This document shows, piece by piece, positions 1-9,411 of a DNA stretch of 64,000 bases (the first letter of the stretch is position 1; the number at the start of each line of letters is the position of its first letter). The notes under the pieces were generated by a model. The model was not told where the DNA came from. It ran no database searches and worked only from the letters and a program-made list of their open reading frames with translations. Location of the stretch: contig CACGJX010000004.1 of NCBI GenBank assembly GCA_902573465.1, positions 1 through 64,000 on the forward strand, given 5' to 3'. A program made the translations under genes and the position numbers. The stretch comes from an uncultured Pelagibacteraceae bacterium. Lineage in GTDB: Bacteria > Pseudomonadota > Alphaproteobacteria > Pelagibacterales > Pelagibacteraceae.

Positions 1-513
1 TTTTCTGTCCACAGATTAGATAAAGATACATCAGGTGTTTTTTTAATGGCTAAAAACAGAGAGACAGCACAATTATTAACATCATTATTTAGATTAAGAA
101 AAGTGCATAAAACTTATCTAGCTATATGTCATGGTGAACTTGAAAAAAATTCAGGAGAATGGAATTATGATTTAGTGCGTTATGATAATGGGAAAAAAAT
201 TATTGAAAAAGCAAAAACAATTTACAAAGTCATTGATAAAAATTCGAATTCTAGTCTTGTTGAGATGAAACCTATTACTGGTAGGAAACATCAATTAAGA
301 AAACAACTTTTTAATATTGGTCACTCAATATATGGTGATAATAAATATAAATCTTTCACCAAAATGATTGGTATTAACAAGGAATTAATGCTCCATGCTT
401 ACGAAATAAAGTTCATGATCAAAGACAAAAAATATACTTATAAAGCTTTATTACCTGATTATTTTAAAAAATTATTAAAAATTAAAAGACTTACTTATTC
501 AAATTTGAAATAA
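1..513 (+). CDS. RluA-family rRNA pseudouridine synthase, 5'-truncated by window edge
   Basis: Isomerises specific uridines in ribosomal RNA to pseudouridine. The frame is open from base 1, ahead of the ATG at 46, and begins with the catalytic signature HRLDKDTSG, whose Asp is the nucleophile in this family. Further on, [10 protein letters not shown] is the second conserved RluA-family motif and YGDNKY follows it. The N-terminal half, including any S4 domain, lies outside the window. The gene runs convergently into lipB and their 3' ends overlap by 23 bases. Family assignment is firm. RluC versus RluD or RluA cannot be decided from this fragment. Confidence 0.9.
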   Translation, partial: FSVHRLDKDTSGVFLMAKNRETAQLLTSLFRLRKVHKTYLAICHGELEKNSGEWNYDLVRYDNGKKIIEKAKTIYKVIDKNSNSSLVEMKPITGRKHQLRKQLFNIGHSIYGDNKYKSFTKMIGINKELMLHAYEIKFMIKDKKYTYKALLPDYFKKLLKIKRLTYSNLK

Positions 514-1111
514 AGATTTCAACTAGCTTTTTGTCTAATACTTTATAATCTTGATCGTTAATTTGTTTTAGATTTGTGACTCCTTTATCTTTAATACCAC
601 ATGGAATTATCGCTTTATATTTATCTAAATTGTTATTAATATTAATTGAAAAACCATGATAAGCTATCCATTTACTAATTCTTACTCCAATCGCAGCTAC
701 TTTTTTTGTTTGTTCATGATCTTTGTACCATATTCCAATATTTTCTTTATCTGAAAAAGTCTTTATATTAAAAAATTGTAAAGTATCTATTATTGTTTTT
801 TCTATAATTGTAATAAAATTTCTTACATCTTTTTTTCTTTTTTTTAAGTCTATTACAAAATAACAAATTAGTTGACCTGGTCCATGATAAGTAATTTTAC
901 CCCCTCTATTAGTCTCTAAAATCTTAATTGATTTATCTAAAATATCGCTTTCATTATAGCTTGTCCCAGCTGTATAAATGTCCGGATGTTCTAAAGTCCA
1001 AATTAATTCATTTGATTTATTTTGATCCACATTTAACAATCTTTCTTCCATTATCTTTTTAGCGTCCTCATAAATGATAGGTTTTTCAGACTTTTTAATT
1101 TCTATATTCAT
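491..1111 (-). CDS. lipB: Octanoyl-[ACP]-protein N-octanoyltransferase LipB
   Basis: Transfers octanoate from acyl carrier protein to lipoyl domains of 2-oxoacid dehydrogenases and GcvH, the first step of lipoate synthesis in the cytoplasm. The 206-residue protein has the family motif [12 protein letters not shown], the conserved lysine in KKVAAIGVR, and the catalytic cysteine in IIPCGI. Length is normal for LipB. ATG at 1111 starts directly with the conserved N-terminal region. It is convergent with the upstream pseudouridine synthase and divergent from mgtE, with about 60 bases between lipB and mgtE that must carry both promoters. Confidence 0.96.
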   Translation of the reverse strand: MNIEIKKSEKPIIYEDAKKIMEERLLNVDQNKSNELIWTLEHPDIYTAGTSYNESDILDKSIKILETNRGGKITYHGPGQLICYFVIDLKKRKKDVRNFITIIEKTIIDTLQFFNIKTFSDKENIGIWYKDHEQTKKVAAIGVRISKWIAYHGFSININNNLDKYKAIIPCGIKDKGVTNLKQINDQDYKVLDKKLVEIFISNLNK

Positions 1112-1171
1112 TTAAAAATTGTAATCTTTTGATTATGTATTAAAAGATCGACCTAAATAATAGGATAATTT

Positions 1172-2545
1172 ATGGCTTTAATTAAAAAAATCAAAGATAA
1201 AAAAGTCAATTTTGAATTCAATAAAGAGTACATAAAAGTAGTCACTGATAAAATTTCAAATAATGATGCAACTTTTATTACAAATTCCTTTAAAGAAATG
1301 CACCCTGCTGATGCAGCTGATATCATAGAACACTTAGGGCAAAATGATAGAGAAAATTTAATTAAACTTAATAATTTTAAAATAGATCCTGAAGTTTTTG
1401 TTGAGTTAAATGAGTCAGTTCAAACTGAAATTATAAAATATCTCTCCTCAGATGCGATAGTTAGAATATTGAAAAACTTGGAGTCTGACGATGCTATAGC
1501 TATACTTGAGAATGTAGATGAAAAAAATAAAAATTCTATTTTAAGTTTACTACCACCTAAAGATCGTTTTGCTTTATTGGAAGGTCTTAGTTATCCTGAG
1601 GATAGTGCAGCTAGAATTATGCAGAGAGAATTTACTGCAATACCTAGTAACTGGTCTGTTGGTCAAACTATTGATTATTTAAGAGAAAATAAAGATTTAC
1701 CGGAACAATTTTTAGAAATTTATATTGTTGATGAAAATTTTAAACCTATTGGTGCTGTACCATCATCTAAAGTTTTAAGAACACCAAGGGAATCAAAGAT
1801 GTCATCAATTATGGATGACTCCATTTTTTTAGTTCCTGTGGATATGGATAGAGAAGAAGTTGGTAATTCATTTGAAAATTATAATTTAAATTCTGCTTGT
1901 GTTATTGATAAAAATAACAAGTTGGTTGGAATGATCACTTCAGATGATGTTTTAACTGTTTTAAAAGAAGAAGCTGAGGAAGATGCATTAAGATTAGCAG
2001 GTGTAGGTGATGAAGAAATTACAGATGGAGTGATAACTAAAACTAAAAGACGATTTAATTGGTTATTATTAAATCTTTTCACAGCGTTTTTAGCAACATA
2101 TTGTATAAGTTTATTTGGTGCAACAATTGAACAAATGGTTGTTCTAGCTTTTTTGATGCCAATAGTTGCATCTATGGGTGGTAACGCTGGAATGCAAACA
2201 CTAGCTGTAACAGTTAGAACTCTTGCCACTAATGATTTAACAAAAAATAATTTTAATCAGAATATTTTTAAAGAATTTAATATTGGGATTTTAAATGGGA
2301 TTATTTTTGCAATTATAAGTTCTTTTATCGTTCAATTATGGTTTCAGGACATTACACTCTCTTTAATAATTTCAATTTCAATGATTTTGACAATGATTGT
2401 TGCAGGTTTGTTTGGAATATTGGTACCTGTCACATTAAAAAAGATGAATATAGATCCAGCTATAGCATCAAGTGTTTTTGTAACAACTATAACTGATGTT
2501 ATCGGGTTCGTATCATTTTTAGGTGTTGGAGCTTATTTCTTGTAA
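1172..2545 (+). CDS. mgtE: Magnesium transporter MgtE
   Basis: Inner-membrane Mg2+ channel gated by cytoplasmic Mg2+. The 457-residue protein shows the MgtE order: N-terminal superhelical domain (about 25-130, with HPADAADIIEHL), paired CBS domains (about 135-260), a connecting helix, then about five membrane segments from residue 290. The pore-region signature PIVASMGGNAGMQT is present at about 330-343. Length matches the family. Its 3' end is convergent with panC, and the out-of-frame tail of panC comes within 3 bases of the mgtE stop. Confidence 0.96.
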   Translation: MALIKKIKDKKVNFEFNKEYIKVVTDKISNNDATFITNSFKEMHPADAADIIEHLGQNDRENLIKLNNFKIDPEVFVELNESVQTEIIKYLSSDAIVRILKNLESDDAIAILENVDEKNKNSILSLLPPKDRFALLEGLSYPEDSAARIMQREFTAIPSNWSVGQTIDYLRENKDLPEQFLEIYIVDENFKPIGAVPSSKVLRTPRESKMSSIMDDSIFLVPVDMDREEVGNSFENYNLNSACVIDKNNKLVGMITSDDVLTVLKEEAEEDALRLAGVGDEEITDGVITKTKRRFNWLLLNLFTAFLATYCISLFGATIEQMVVLAFLMPIVASMGGNAGMQTLAVTVRTLATNDLTKNNFNQNIFKEFNIGILNGIIFAIISSFIVQLWFQDITLSLIISISMILTMIVAGLFGILVPVTLKKMNIDPAIASSVFVTTITDVIGFVSFLGVGAYFL

Positions 2546-2548
2546 ATA

Positions 2549-2661
2549 TTAAAAGTTATCAATAAGTCTTACCTTATTAATATAATATGCTATAAAAATT
2601 TTGGCATTTTTAATTTTATCAGTCAACTTAAGATTCTTTGTATTTCTTAATTCAAGATAAT
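2549..2661 (-). other. panC: Out-of-frame C-terminal segment of panC
   Basis: Reading the minus strand in the frame that ends with TAA at 2549-2551 gives [13 protein letters not shown], then a stretch ending [12 protein letters not shown]. This is the typical end of PanC, where a YLELR-like strand and a final VRLIDN are conserved. It joins the upstream panC frame if one base is added in the A7 homopolymer (plus-strand T run near 2697-2703). The segment shows that the real 3' end of panC lies about 113 bases beyond the stop used by the ORF track. Confidence 0.8.
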
Positions 2662-3360
2662 CTATTTTAATATTATATTTTTTTTTAAGTTCATTCTTTT
2701 TTTAAAAACTAAATTTTTCAAATTTTTCTTTTTAAATAATTTTTTTTTAAAGTTAATAAGATTCTTTGTTATTTTTCCTGCTTTGTTTAAATTATTCTTA
2801 TTTAAAAGAATATTTCTAGAAGATAGTGCCAATTGATTTTTATCTCTAATTGTTTTGCAATTTATTATTTTAGATTTGAAATTTTTTTCAACAAATCTTT
2901 TTACTAATAATAACTGCTGAAAATCTTTTTCACCCATAAATATTTTTGATGGATTCACTATTTTTGTTAAACGAGTCATTACGTCAATCACTCCTTCAAA
3001 ATGACCTTTTCTATACTTGGCACACAGTATTTTATCTTGTTTGTTGAGTTTAACCTTTATTTTGTTTTTAGCTTTATAGATATCGTTGATTTTAGGTAAA
3101 TAAACATAATCCACTTTTAGTTTTTTTAAAATTTTCAGATCTTTTTTTATATTCCTAGGATATTTCTTGTAGTCTTGTTTGTTATTAAATTGTTTAGGAT
3201 TTACGAATATACTTACAATGGTTTTATTGGATAGTTTTAGAGATTTTTTAATTAATGAGATATGACCATCATGAAGGCTGCCCATAGTAGGTACAAACCC
3301 AATATTTGAATTGCCAAATAATGCCTCATTTAAATCAATATTGTTTAATAAAGTTTTCAT
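2662..3360 (-). CDS. panC: Pantothenate synthetase PanC, reading frame broken near the C-terminus
   Basis: Condenses pantoate with beta-alanine using ATP, the last step of pantothenate synthesis. Motifs include [10 protein letters not shown] (HxGH nucleotidyl motif), FVNPKQF, GEKDFQQ and SSRN. ATG at 3360 (MKTLLNN) fits the family start better than the ORF-track ATG at 3390, which lies 4 bases from the divergent galU start. The in-frame ORF is about 232 residues and ends in low-complexity lysines. The expected C-terminal segment is encoded one frame over, directly downstream. One added base in the A7 run near 2700 would restore a product of about 270 residues, close to the usual length. Sequencing error, slippage-decoded gene or recent pseudogene are all possible. 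Confidence 0.88.
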   Translation of the reverse strand: MKTLLNNIDLNEALFGNSNIGFVPTMGSLHDGHISLIKKSLKLSNKTIVSIFVNPKQFNNKQDYKKYPRNIKKDLKILKKLKVDYVYLPKINDIYKAKNKIKVKLNKQDKILCAKYRKGHFEGVIDVMTRLTKIVNPSKIFMGEKDFQQLLLVKRFVEKNFKSKIINCKTIRDKNQLALSSRNILLNKNNLNKAGKITKNLINFKKKLFKKKNLKNLVFKKRMNLKKNIILK

Positions 3361-3394
3361 TTGTATAAAACATTTTAATAAGTAAAACATTTAA

Positions 3395-4210
3395 ATGATT
3401 AAACAAGCAATTATTCCATTAGCTGGTCTAGGTACAAGGTTATTACCTTTAACCAGTATATTTGCCAAAGAACTTCTTCCTATAAATGGAAAACCAGGAA
3501 TTGAGTATATTTTAGATGAATGTGCAGATGCTGGTATCAAAAAGATAATTTTTATAATTTCAAAAAAAAAACAAATGATAAAAGATTATTTTTACAAAGA
3601 TAGCTTTTATCAAAAGATAATAAAAAAGAAAAAAGATCCTAGAGTCATTAAAGAATATAAAAAAATTTTAAAATATAAAAAGATGATTAAATTTGTTTAC
3701 CAAAATAAACCTTTAGGAACAGGCGATGCAGTATTAAAAACAAAAAAATTTATCACTGATGATTTTTTTCTTATGCTACTCCCAGACGATCTAATAATTA
3801 GGAAAAATTGCTCGAAGTCGATGATTAATTTACATAATCGATATAAATCATCTGTAATGGCAAGCATTAATGTCCCGAAAAAAACTGTCTCAAGATGGGG
3901 AATTTATAAATTAGGAAAAAAATTAGATAAAAATAATTACGTTATAAAAGATGTTATTGAAAAACCTTCAATCTCAACAGCTCCATCAAATAAAGCTGTA
4001 ATAGGACGATATATTCTTCCAAAAAAAATATTTTCTAAATTATTAAATCAAAAACCAGGTAAAGGTGGTGAAATTCATATTACTGATGCGATACAATCAT
4101 TGATACAAAACAATGAAAAATTTATTGCTCATAATTTTGCTGGGAAATATTTGGATTGTGGAAGTATGAATGGTTATATTAAATCATCATTAGATATAGC
4201 TAAATCATGA
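3395..4210 (+). CDS. galU: UTP--glucose-1-phosphate uridylyltransferase GalU
   Basis: Makes UDP-glucose from UTP and glucose-1-phosphate in the cytoplasm, feeding cell-surface glycans. The 271-residue protein has the nucleotidyltransferase signature GLGTRLLPLT at residues 11-20, followed by FAKELLPI, and the conserved GTGDAVL and ALP-type LLPDD motifs. Length is slightly under the usual 280-300. It overlaps ugd by 4 bases (ATGA), so UDP-glucose passes to the neighbouring dehydrogenase, which makes UDP-glucuronate. It is divergent from panC with only about 34 bases between the preferred starts. Confidence 0.95.
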   Translation: MIKQAIIPLAGLGTRLLPLTSIFAKELLPINGKPGIEYILDECADAGIKKIIFIISKKKQMIKDYFYKDSFYQKIIKKKKDPRVIKEYKKILKYKKMIKFVYQNKPLGTGDAVLKTKKFITDDFFLMLLPDDLIIRKNCSKSMINLHNRYKSSVMASINVPKKTVSRWGIYKLGKKLDKNNYVIKDVIEKPSISTAPSNKAVIGRYILPKKIFSKLLNQKPGKGGEIHITDAIQSLIQNNEKFIAHNFAGKYLDCGSMNGYIKSSLDIAKS

Positions 4211-5508
4211 AACTTTGTATGATAGGAACAGGTTATGTAGGTTTAGTCAGTGGTGTTTGCTTTGCTGATTTAGGCAATAATGTAATTTGTGTTGATAAAG
4301 ATTTAAAAAAAATTGATCTGCTTTCTAGAGGAAAAATTCCTATTTATGAACCTGGACTTACTGAATTAGTAACTAAAAATTATAAGAATAAAAGATTAAA
4401 ATTTTCATCGGATTTAAAAAAATCAATAAAAAATTCTGATATAATTTTTATTTGCGTTGGAACACCAACCAAAAAGGGAGGTGGTGGTGCAGATCTAAGT
4501 CAAATTTTTCAAGTTGCAAAAGAGATAAGTTTATCAATTAATAAATTTAAGATAATAGTCACTAAGTCAACAGTACCTGTGACAACTGGTGATGAAATTG
4601 AGAAAATTTTACTAAAAAAAAAGAGTAATAAGAATAAATTTTCTGTTGTATCAAATCCAGAATTTTTAAGAGAGGGTGAAGCTATTCGAGATTTTATTTT
4701 TCCTGATAGAATAGTTGTTGGATCTAATGATAAAAAGTCTAACCGAGCAATGAATAGTTTATATGCACCTTTAATTTCTAAAGGAGCTCAATATATTCAC
4801 ACATCAAGAAGAGCTGCAGAATTAATCAAATATGCATCCAATGCTTTTTTAGCTACGAAAATTACATTCATTAATGAAATCGCAAATTTGTGTGAAAAAA
4901 CAGGAATAAATGTGGAAGATATTTCAATTGGGATGGGTCTAGATAAAAGAATAGGGAGTCGTTTTTTAAGAGCAGGACCTGCATATGGTGGGTCATGTTT
5001 TCCAAAAGATACTAAAGCCATAACTTCTACAGCTGACAAATTTAAAATAAATCTTTCTGTTATAAAATCTGTCATAAAATCAAATGAGAGTAGATCTAAT
5101 TTTTTACTTAATAAAGTCTATAAAATATTGGACAACAAAATTAAGAATAAAAAAATAACTTTCTTAGGTGTCACATTTAAAGCTAACACAGATGATATGA
5201 GAGACTCCTCTAGTTTAAAAATGATACCCGCATTGTCAAAAAAGGGTGCTAAAATAAATTATTTTGATCCGACAGGTCAAAAAAAAGAGCTCTCAAAGAT
5301 AAAAAATGTTTTTTATATTGATAATATTAAAGATTCTGTACAGGGCTCAGACCTTGTGATTATTCATACAGAATGGAATGATTTTAAATCAATTAATTTT
5401 AAGAGTCTAGTAAGAGATAAAAAATTTATTATTTATGATATGAGAAATATATACTCTCCAATGAAAATTAAAAAACAAGGTTTTAAATATTATAGTATTG
5501 GGAGGTAA
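4207..5508 (+). CDS. ugd: UDP-glucose 6-dehydrogenase
   Basis: Oxidises UDP-glucose to UDP-glucuronate with two NAD+. The 433-residue protein starts with the Rossmann motif GTGYVGLVSG. It has the catalytic cysteine in GGSCFPKDT at about 260, the FLREGEA motif at about 155, and a C-terminal UDP-binding domain starting near GVTFKANTDDMRDS. Length is normal. It is translationally coupled to galU through an ATGA overlap. The product is a precursor for uronic-acid-containing surface polysaccharides, which fits the presence of a glycosyltransferase island elsewhere in the window. It converges on the RidA gene with 3 bases between stops. Confidence 0.95.
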   Translation: MKLCMIGTGYVGLVSGVCFADLGNNVICVDKDLKKIDLLSRGKIPIYEPGLTELVTKNYKNKRLKFSSDLKKSIKNSDIIFICVGTPTKKGGGGADLSQIFQVAKEISLSINKFKIIVTKSTVPVTTGDEIEKILLKKKSNKNKFSVVSNPEFLREGEAIRDFIFPDRIVVGSNDKKSNRAMNSLYAPLISKGAQYIHTSRRAAELIKYASNAFLATKITFINEIANLCEKTGINVEDISIGMGLDKRIGSRFLRAGPAYGGSCFPKDTKAITSTADKFKINLSVIKSVIKSNESRSNFLLNKVYKILDNKIKNKKITFLGVTFKANTDDMRDSSSLKMIPALSKKGAKINYFDPTGQKKELSKIKNVFYIDNIKDSVQGSDLVIIHTEWNDFKSINFKSLVRDKKFIIYDMRNIYSPMKIKKQGFKYYSIGR

Positions 5509-5511
5509 ATT

Positions 5512-5973
5512 TTAATTTAGCTCAAATATAGCATCAACTTCAACAGCAACACCCAACGGAAGACTATTAACACTTACAGCTGCTCTTGTGTGCATTCCTG
5601 CCTCTCCAAAAACAGATACGATTAAATCAGATGCGCCATTTATTACTTTAGGCTGATCCTGAAAATTATCAGTAGAATTAACAAAACCTGTAAGTTTTAT
5701 GCAAGATTTAATTTTTGTAAGATCATTTTCACAAGCTTTCATTATTTGAGAAATTATGCTTAATGCACATCTTTTGGCAGCGTTATATCCAGATTCTACA
5801 TCTAAATCTTTTCCAACTTTTCCTTTTATTAATTCACCCTTTTCATTAATCGAAATTTGTCCAGACACAAATAACATTTTTCCAGAAATTTTAGTTGCAA
5901 CATAATTTCCTACTGGAGCTTTAGCCTCAGGTAACTTTAGACCTAATTTAATTAAATTTTCTTGATAATTCAT
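5512..5973 (-). CDS. RidA/YjgF family protein (enamine/imine deaminase family)
   Basis: Members of this family hydrolyse reactive enamine/imine intermediates released by PLP enzymes, although many subfamily members have no proven activity. The 153-residue protein has FVSGQIS, a conserved arginine in HTRAAVSV, and ends LPLGVAVEVDAIFEL, matching the family C-terminus. It is longer than E. coli RidA (128) and resembles the approximately 150-residue subgroup common in proteobacteria. It sits upstream of nothing obviously related on this strand, but follows the small secreted protein and topA in direction of the neighbouring leftward run. Confidence 0.88.
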   Translation of the reverse strand: MNYQENLIKLGLKLPEAKAPVGNYVATKISGKMLFVSGQISINEKGELIKGKVGKDLDVESGYNAAKRCALSIISQIMKACENDLTKIKSCIKLTGFVNSTDNFQDQPKVINGASDLIVSVFGEAGMHTRAAVSVNSLPLGVAVEVDAIFELN

Positions 5974-6000
5974 TTTTTATAAATTTTTATATTATATTAT

Positions 6001-6219
6001 TTAATTTTTATCTGTTGACCATTCTTTCTTCTGAAAACTTTTTGTATCATCTACAAAATTTTTAGTTTTAGATATTGCTTTTTTTTTAACAGAATTAGCT
6101 TTACATTTCATATAATCTACTGAAAGTTTTTTAAATTCATTACAATCAATTTCGCTGGAAAAAGAGTAAGTATTTAAACTTAAAGAAAACAAAATCACTA
6201 TAAAAATTACATTTTTCAT
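6001..6219 (-). CDS. Small predicted secreted protein, unknown function
   Basis: Not recognised. The 72-residue product begins with a clear signal peptide (MKN plus a hydrophobic stretch, then a possible cleavage near SFSSE). The mature part of about 50 residues is rich in lysine and contains two cysteines (DCNEF and MKCKA) that could form a disulfide in the periplasm. ATG at 6219 overlaps the topA stop by 4 bases (ATGA), so it is probably translated from the topA message. Start overlap, signal sequence and lack of a better frame support a real gene. Confidence 0.65.
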   Translation of the reverse strand: MKNVIFIVILFSLSLNTYSFSSEIDCNEFKKLSVDYMKCKANSVKKKAISKTKNFVDDTKSFQKKEWSTDKN

Positions 6220-8795
6220 TTTTTCCTTTTTTTCTTTTTTGTTTTATCGTATTCTTTTCTTTTCTCAATCAATATTAATGCTTCTTCCATTGTGAGTTCT
6301 GTTGGATCCTTTTCTTCAGGTATTGTCGCATTTAGAGATTTATACTTGATATATGGTCCGTATTGTCCCTTCATAATTCTAACTGGTTTTTTATCTTCAG
6401 GGTGTTCACCTAAATCTTTGATCATTGAAGAGGACATTCTACCCGGTTTAGCCTCAGCAATTAATGTTATCGCTCTATTTAAACCAATAGAGAAAATTTC
6501 TTCAATGTTTTCTATTCGAGCTGATTTATTTTCACACTTTAGGTAAGGACCAAATCTTCCAGTGTTTAAAGTAATTTCTTTTTGATTATCAGGATTTATT
6601 CCTAAAGATTTTGGTAGTGAGCATAAAAATTGTGCTTTTTCTAAATTTATACTGTCTAGTTCCAAACCCTTTGGAATAGAGACATTTTTTAATAGTTCAT
6701 TTACATCCGATTTAAGTTTTTTTGTTTTCTTTTTTTTCTTTAGTGTTTTTTCAATCTCTATATCTTCAGAAATTTTTTCATATTGTAAATATGGACCGAA
6801 TCTTCCATTTTTAAGATATATATCATTACCGTTCTCATGTTTTCCAATAAATTTTGGTTCAGCTAACTGCGCTTGTGCCGCTGCTTTTGCTTTAGACAAA
6901 GGTCTTGTGAATTTACATTCAGGGTAATTTGAACAACCAATAAACGCACCACCCCTAAAGCTATTTTTTAAGCTTAGTGTCCCCGAATTACATAATTGAC
7001 ACTTTCTTACAATATTTCCTTTATCATCCTTATCGAAAACCAAATCTCCTAAACTATCATTTAAAAGATCTAAGACCTCTCTTGTTCTTTTTTCCTTTAC
7101 TTCAGCCACATTGCTATTGAAGTCTTTCCAAAACATTTCTAAAACTTTTAACCAGCTTTCTTTACCAGTTGTAATTTCGTCTAATTGATCCTCTAAACCA
7201 GCAGTAAAGTTATAATCTACATATTTTGAGAACAATTTTTCAAGAAAAGCTGAAATAAGTTTTCCTCTATCAGTTGGAAAAAATCTTTTATTTAATATCT
7301 CCGCGTAACCTCTATTTGCTATTGTAGAAATTATACTTGCGTAAGTAGAGGGTCTTCCAATTCCTAATTCCTCTAGTTTTTTAACTAGGCTAGCCTCAGA
7401 ATATCTAGGAGGGGGTTGTGTAAAATGCTGTTCATCTATTAAGGACTCAATATTAACAAGTCCTTTAGATACAGAGGGTAGAATGTTTTCGTCATCATCC
7501 TTACTTTGATTATTATATATCTTCAAAAATCCATCAAATTTGAGAACTGATCCACTTGCTTTGCATATTGTATCATTATTATTTGATGTGATCGTTATAG
7601 TATTTCTATCAAATTTAGCAGATTGCATTTGAGAAGATAAAGCTCTACTCCATATTAAATCATAAAGTTTATTTTGATCTGTGCTTAGATACTTTTTTAC
7701 ACTTTGGGGTGTCCTGATAACATCTGTGGGTCTTATTGCTTCATGTGCCTCTTGTGCATTTTTTGCCTTTTTACCAGAGTAATTTAAAGCACTCTCAGGT
7801 AAATATTCATTACCAATTTCTTTTTTGATATATTCTCTAAAAGCCACAACAGCATCTTTTGACAAATTAGTGCCATCTGTTCTCATGTATGTTATCAAAC
7901 CAATAGTTTCTCCTTCAATTTCAACACCTTGATAAAGCTTTTGAGCAATTTGCATAGTTCTTGATGCACCAAACCCTAATCGACTTGAAGCTGTTTGTTG
8001 AAGAGTTGATGTAGTAAATGGTCCTGATGGATTACGATTTATCACTTTACTTGATATATCAGTAATACTAAATTTTTTTTGATTGATGCTTGATATAGCT
8101 TTATTTATATCATCTTTATTTCTAAAAGAGAATTTTTCAATTTTGTCGTTATCTAGTTGACTAATACTTGCAAAGATATTTTGATTTTTTTCATCTTTAA
8201 ATTTGACACTTAAAGTCCAAAATTCTTCTGGTTTAAAGGATTCAATTTCATGTTCTCTTTCAGTTATCAATTTTAAAGCTACTGATTGAACTCTTCCTGC
8301 CGATTTCGAGCCTGGAAGTTTTGTCCATAATATTGGTGAAATATTAAAGCCAACCAAGTAATCTAAGGCTCTACGAGCCATGTAAGCATCAACTAAAAGC
8401 GGTTCAATTTGTCTTGGATTTTCAATTCCATGAATTACTGCTTTTTTTGTAATTTCGTTAAAAACAACTCTTTCTATTTCTTTATCTTTAAGAAGTTTTT
8501 TTTCATTTAGATACTCTTTTACATGCCAAGCTATTGCCTCTCCTTCACGATCAGGATCGGTAGCTAATATAATTTTTGAAGAATCTTTGGCTGCTTCAGT
8601 AATTTCTTTAAGATATTTTTTTGAAAAGCTATCGATCTCCCATTCCATTTTAAAATCTTGATCTGGATCAACAGAACCATTCTTAGAGGGTAAATCTCTA
8701 ATATGGCCATAACTAGCTAATACTTTATAATTATCACCTAAATATTTATTGATAGTTTTGGCTTTAGCTGGACTTTCTACAATGACCAAGTTCAT
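6216..8795 (-). CDS. topA: DNA topoisomerase I (type IA)
   Basis: Relaxes negatively supercoiled DNA. The 859-residue protein has an N-terminal TOPRIM domain (VESPAKAKTI at 5-14, then ATDPDREGEAIAWH), and the type IA core with catalytic tyrosine in GLITYMRTDG at about 305. One four-cysteine zinc ribbon (CQLC ... GCSNYPEC) follows at about 605-635. The C-terminus carries three TOPRIM-associated repeats with GRFGPYL or GQYGPYI, and ends in a lysine-rich tail. This is the usual alphaproteobacterial architecture, which has fewer zinc fingers than E. coli TopA. The gene overlaps a small secreted protein gene at its 3' end and lies 36 bases after plsY's end in the opposite direction of reading order. 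Confidence 0.97.
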   Translation of the reverse strand: MNLVIVESPAKAKTINKYLGDNYKVLASYGHIRDLPSKNGSVDPDQDFKMEWEIDSFSKKYLKEITEAAKDSSKIILATDPDREGEAIAWHVKEYLNEKKLLKDKEIERVVFNEITKKAVIHGIENPRQIEPLLVDAYMARRALDYLVGFNISPILWTKLPGSKSAGRVQSVALKLITEREHEIESFKPEEFWTLSVKFKDEKNQNIFASISQLDNDKIEKFSFRNKDDINKAISSINQKKFSITDISSKVINRNPSGPFTTSTLQQTASSRLGFGASRTMQIAQKLYQGVEIEGETIGLITYMRTDGTNLSKDAVVAFREYIKKEIGNEYLPESALNYSGKKAKNAQEAHEAIRPTDVIRTPQSVKKYLSTDQNKLYDLIWSRALSSQMQSAKFDRNTITITSNNNDTICKASGSVLKFDGFLKIYNNQSKDDDENILPSVSKGLVNIESLIDEQHFTQPPPRYSEASLVKKLEELGIGRPSTYASIISTIANRGYAEILNKRFFPTDRGKLISAFLEKLFSKYVDYNFTAGLEDQLDEITTGKESWLKVLEMFWKDFNSNVAEVKEKRTREVLDLLNDSLGDLVFDKDDKGNIVRKCQLCNSGTLSLKNSFRGGAFIGCSNYPECKFTRPLSKAKAAAQAQLAEPKFIGKHENGNDIYLKNGRFGPYLQYEKISEDIEIEKTLKKKKKTKKLKSDVNELLKNVSIPKGLELDSINLEKAQFLCSLPKSLGINPDNQKEITLNTGRFGPYLKCENKSARIENIEEIFSIGLNRAITLIAEAKPGRMSSSMIKDLGEHPEDKKPVRIMKGQYGPYIKYKSLNATIPEEKDPTELTMEEALILIEKRKEYDKTKKKKRKK

Positions 8796-8831
8796 AAATA
8801 ATAAACTACCTAAAAGAGTTAGATAGTCAAA

Positions 8832-9410
8832 TTAATAAATTTTTGTCTTAGTTTCTTCTTTATTTTTCAATCTTTTAATATTTTCTCGATGGGTAAAAAA
8901 TATTAACACAAACATGATTATAAAAAAAAATATATCTTTGAATTGACCCGTAACCAGTAAATAAACAGGAACTGATACAGAAGCAACTAATGAAGATAAA
9001 GATGAAAATTTTGTTATAGCAAAAATTACAAACCAAGATAAAGCAAAGATAATTCCAAAATAAATATTTATAGCGAATAGAATACCAACGTATGTTGCAA
9101 CACCTTTTCCTCCTTTAAATTTGAGCCATACAGGAAATACATGACCTATAAATGCACATAATGATCCCAAATATAAATAATCAGTGTAATAAATTTTAAC
9201 AAATATTACAGGGATAACAGCTTTTAAAATATCAAGAGATAACGTGATGAAACCAACTGTCTTGTTACCAGCTCTAAGTACATTTGTGGCTCCGATATTT
9301 CCAGATCCAATATCTCTTATATCTTTTTTCAAAAAAATTTTTGTTAGTAACAATCCAAATGGAATTGAACCCATCAAATATGAAATTATACCTATGATTA
9401 AAATATCCAT
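8832..9410 (-). CDS. plsY: Acyl-phosphate:glycerol-3-phosphate acyltransferase PlsY
   Basis: Integral-membrane enzyme that acylates glycerol-3-phosphate from acyl-phosphate, the first committed phospholipid step. Its partner PlsX, which makes the acyl-phosphate, is encoded at 46.9 kb. The 192-residue protein has about five membrane segments, the conserved GSIPFG near the N-terminus, RDIGSGNIGATNVLRAG at about 36-52, and KGGKGVAT near 100. ATG at 9410 lies one base past the pyrC-like stop, so it is cotranscribed with the pyrimidine genes. Confidence 0.95.
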   Translation of the reverse strand: MDILIIGIISYLMGSIPFGLLLTKIFLKKDIRDIGSGNIGATNVLRAGNKTVGFITLSLDILKAVIPVIFVKIYYTDYLYLGSLCAFIGHVFPVWLKFKGGKGVATYVGILFAINIYFGIIFALSWFVIFAITKFSSLSSLVASVSVPVYLLVTGQFKDIFFFIIMFVLIFFTHRENIKRLKNKEETKTKIY

Positions 9411-9411
9411 G

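Noticed and set aside
1879-2229. Minus-strand ORF opposite mgtE, and similar antisense ORFs (4797-5075, 9654-9872, 28266-28544, 44819-45031, 50512-50730, 63405-63650)
   Set aside because: They lie wholly within strongly supported genes in another frame and show no recognisable domains.
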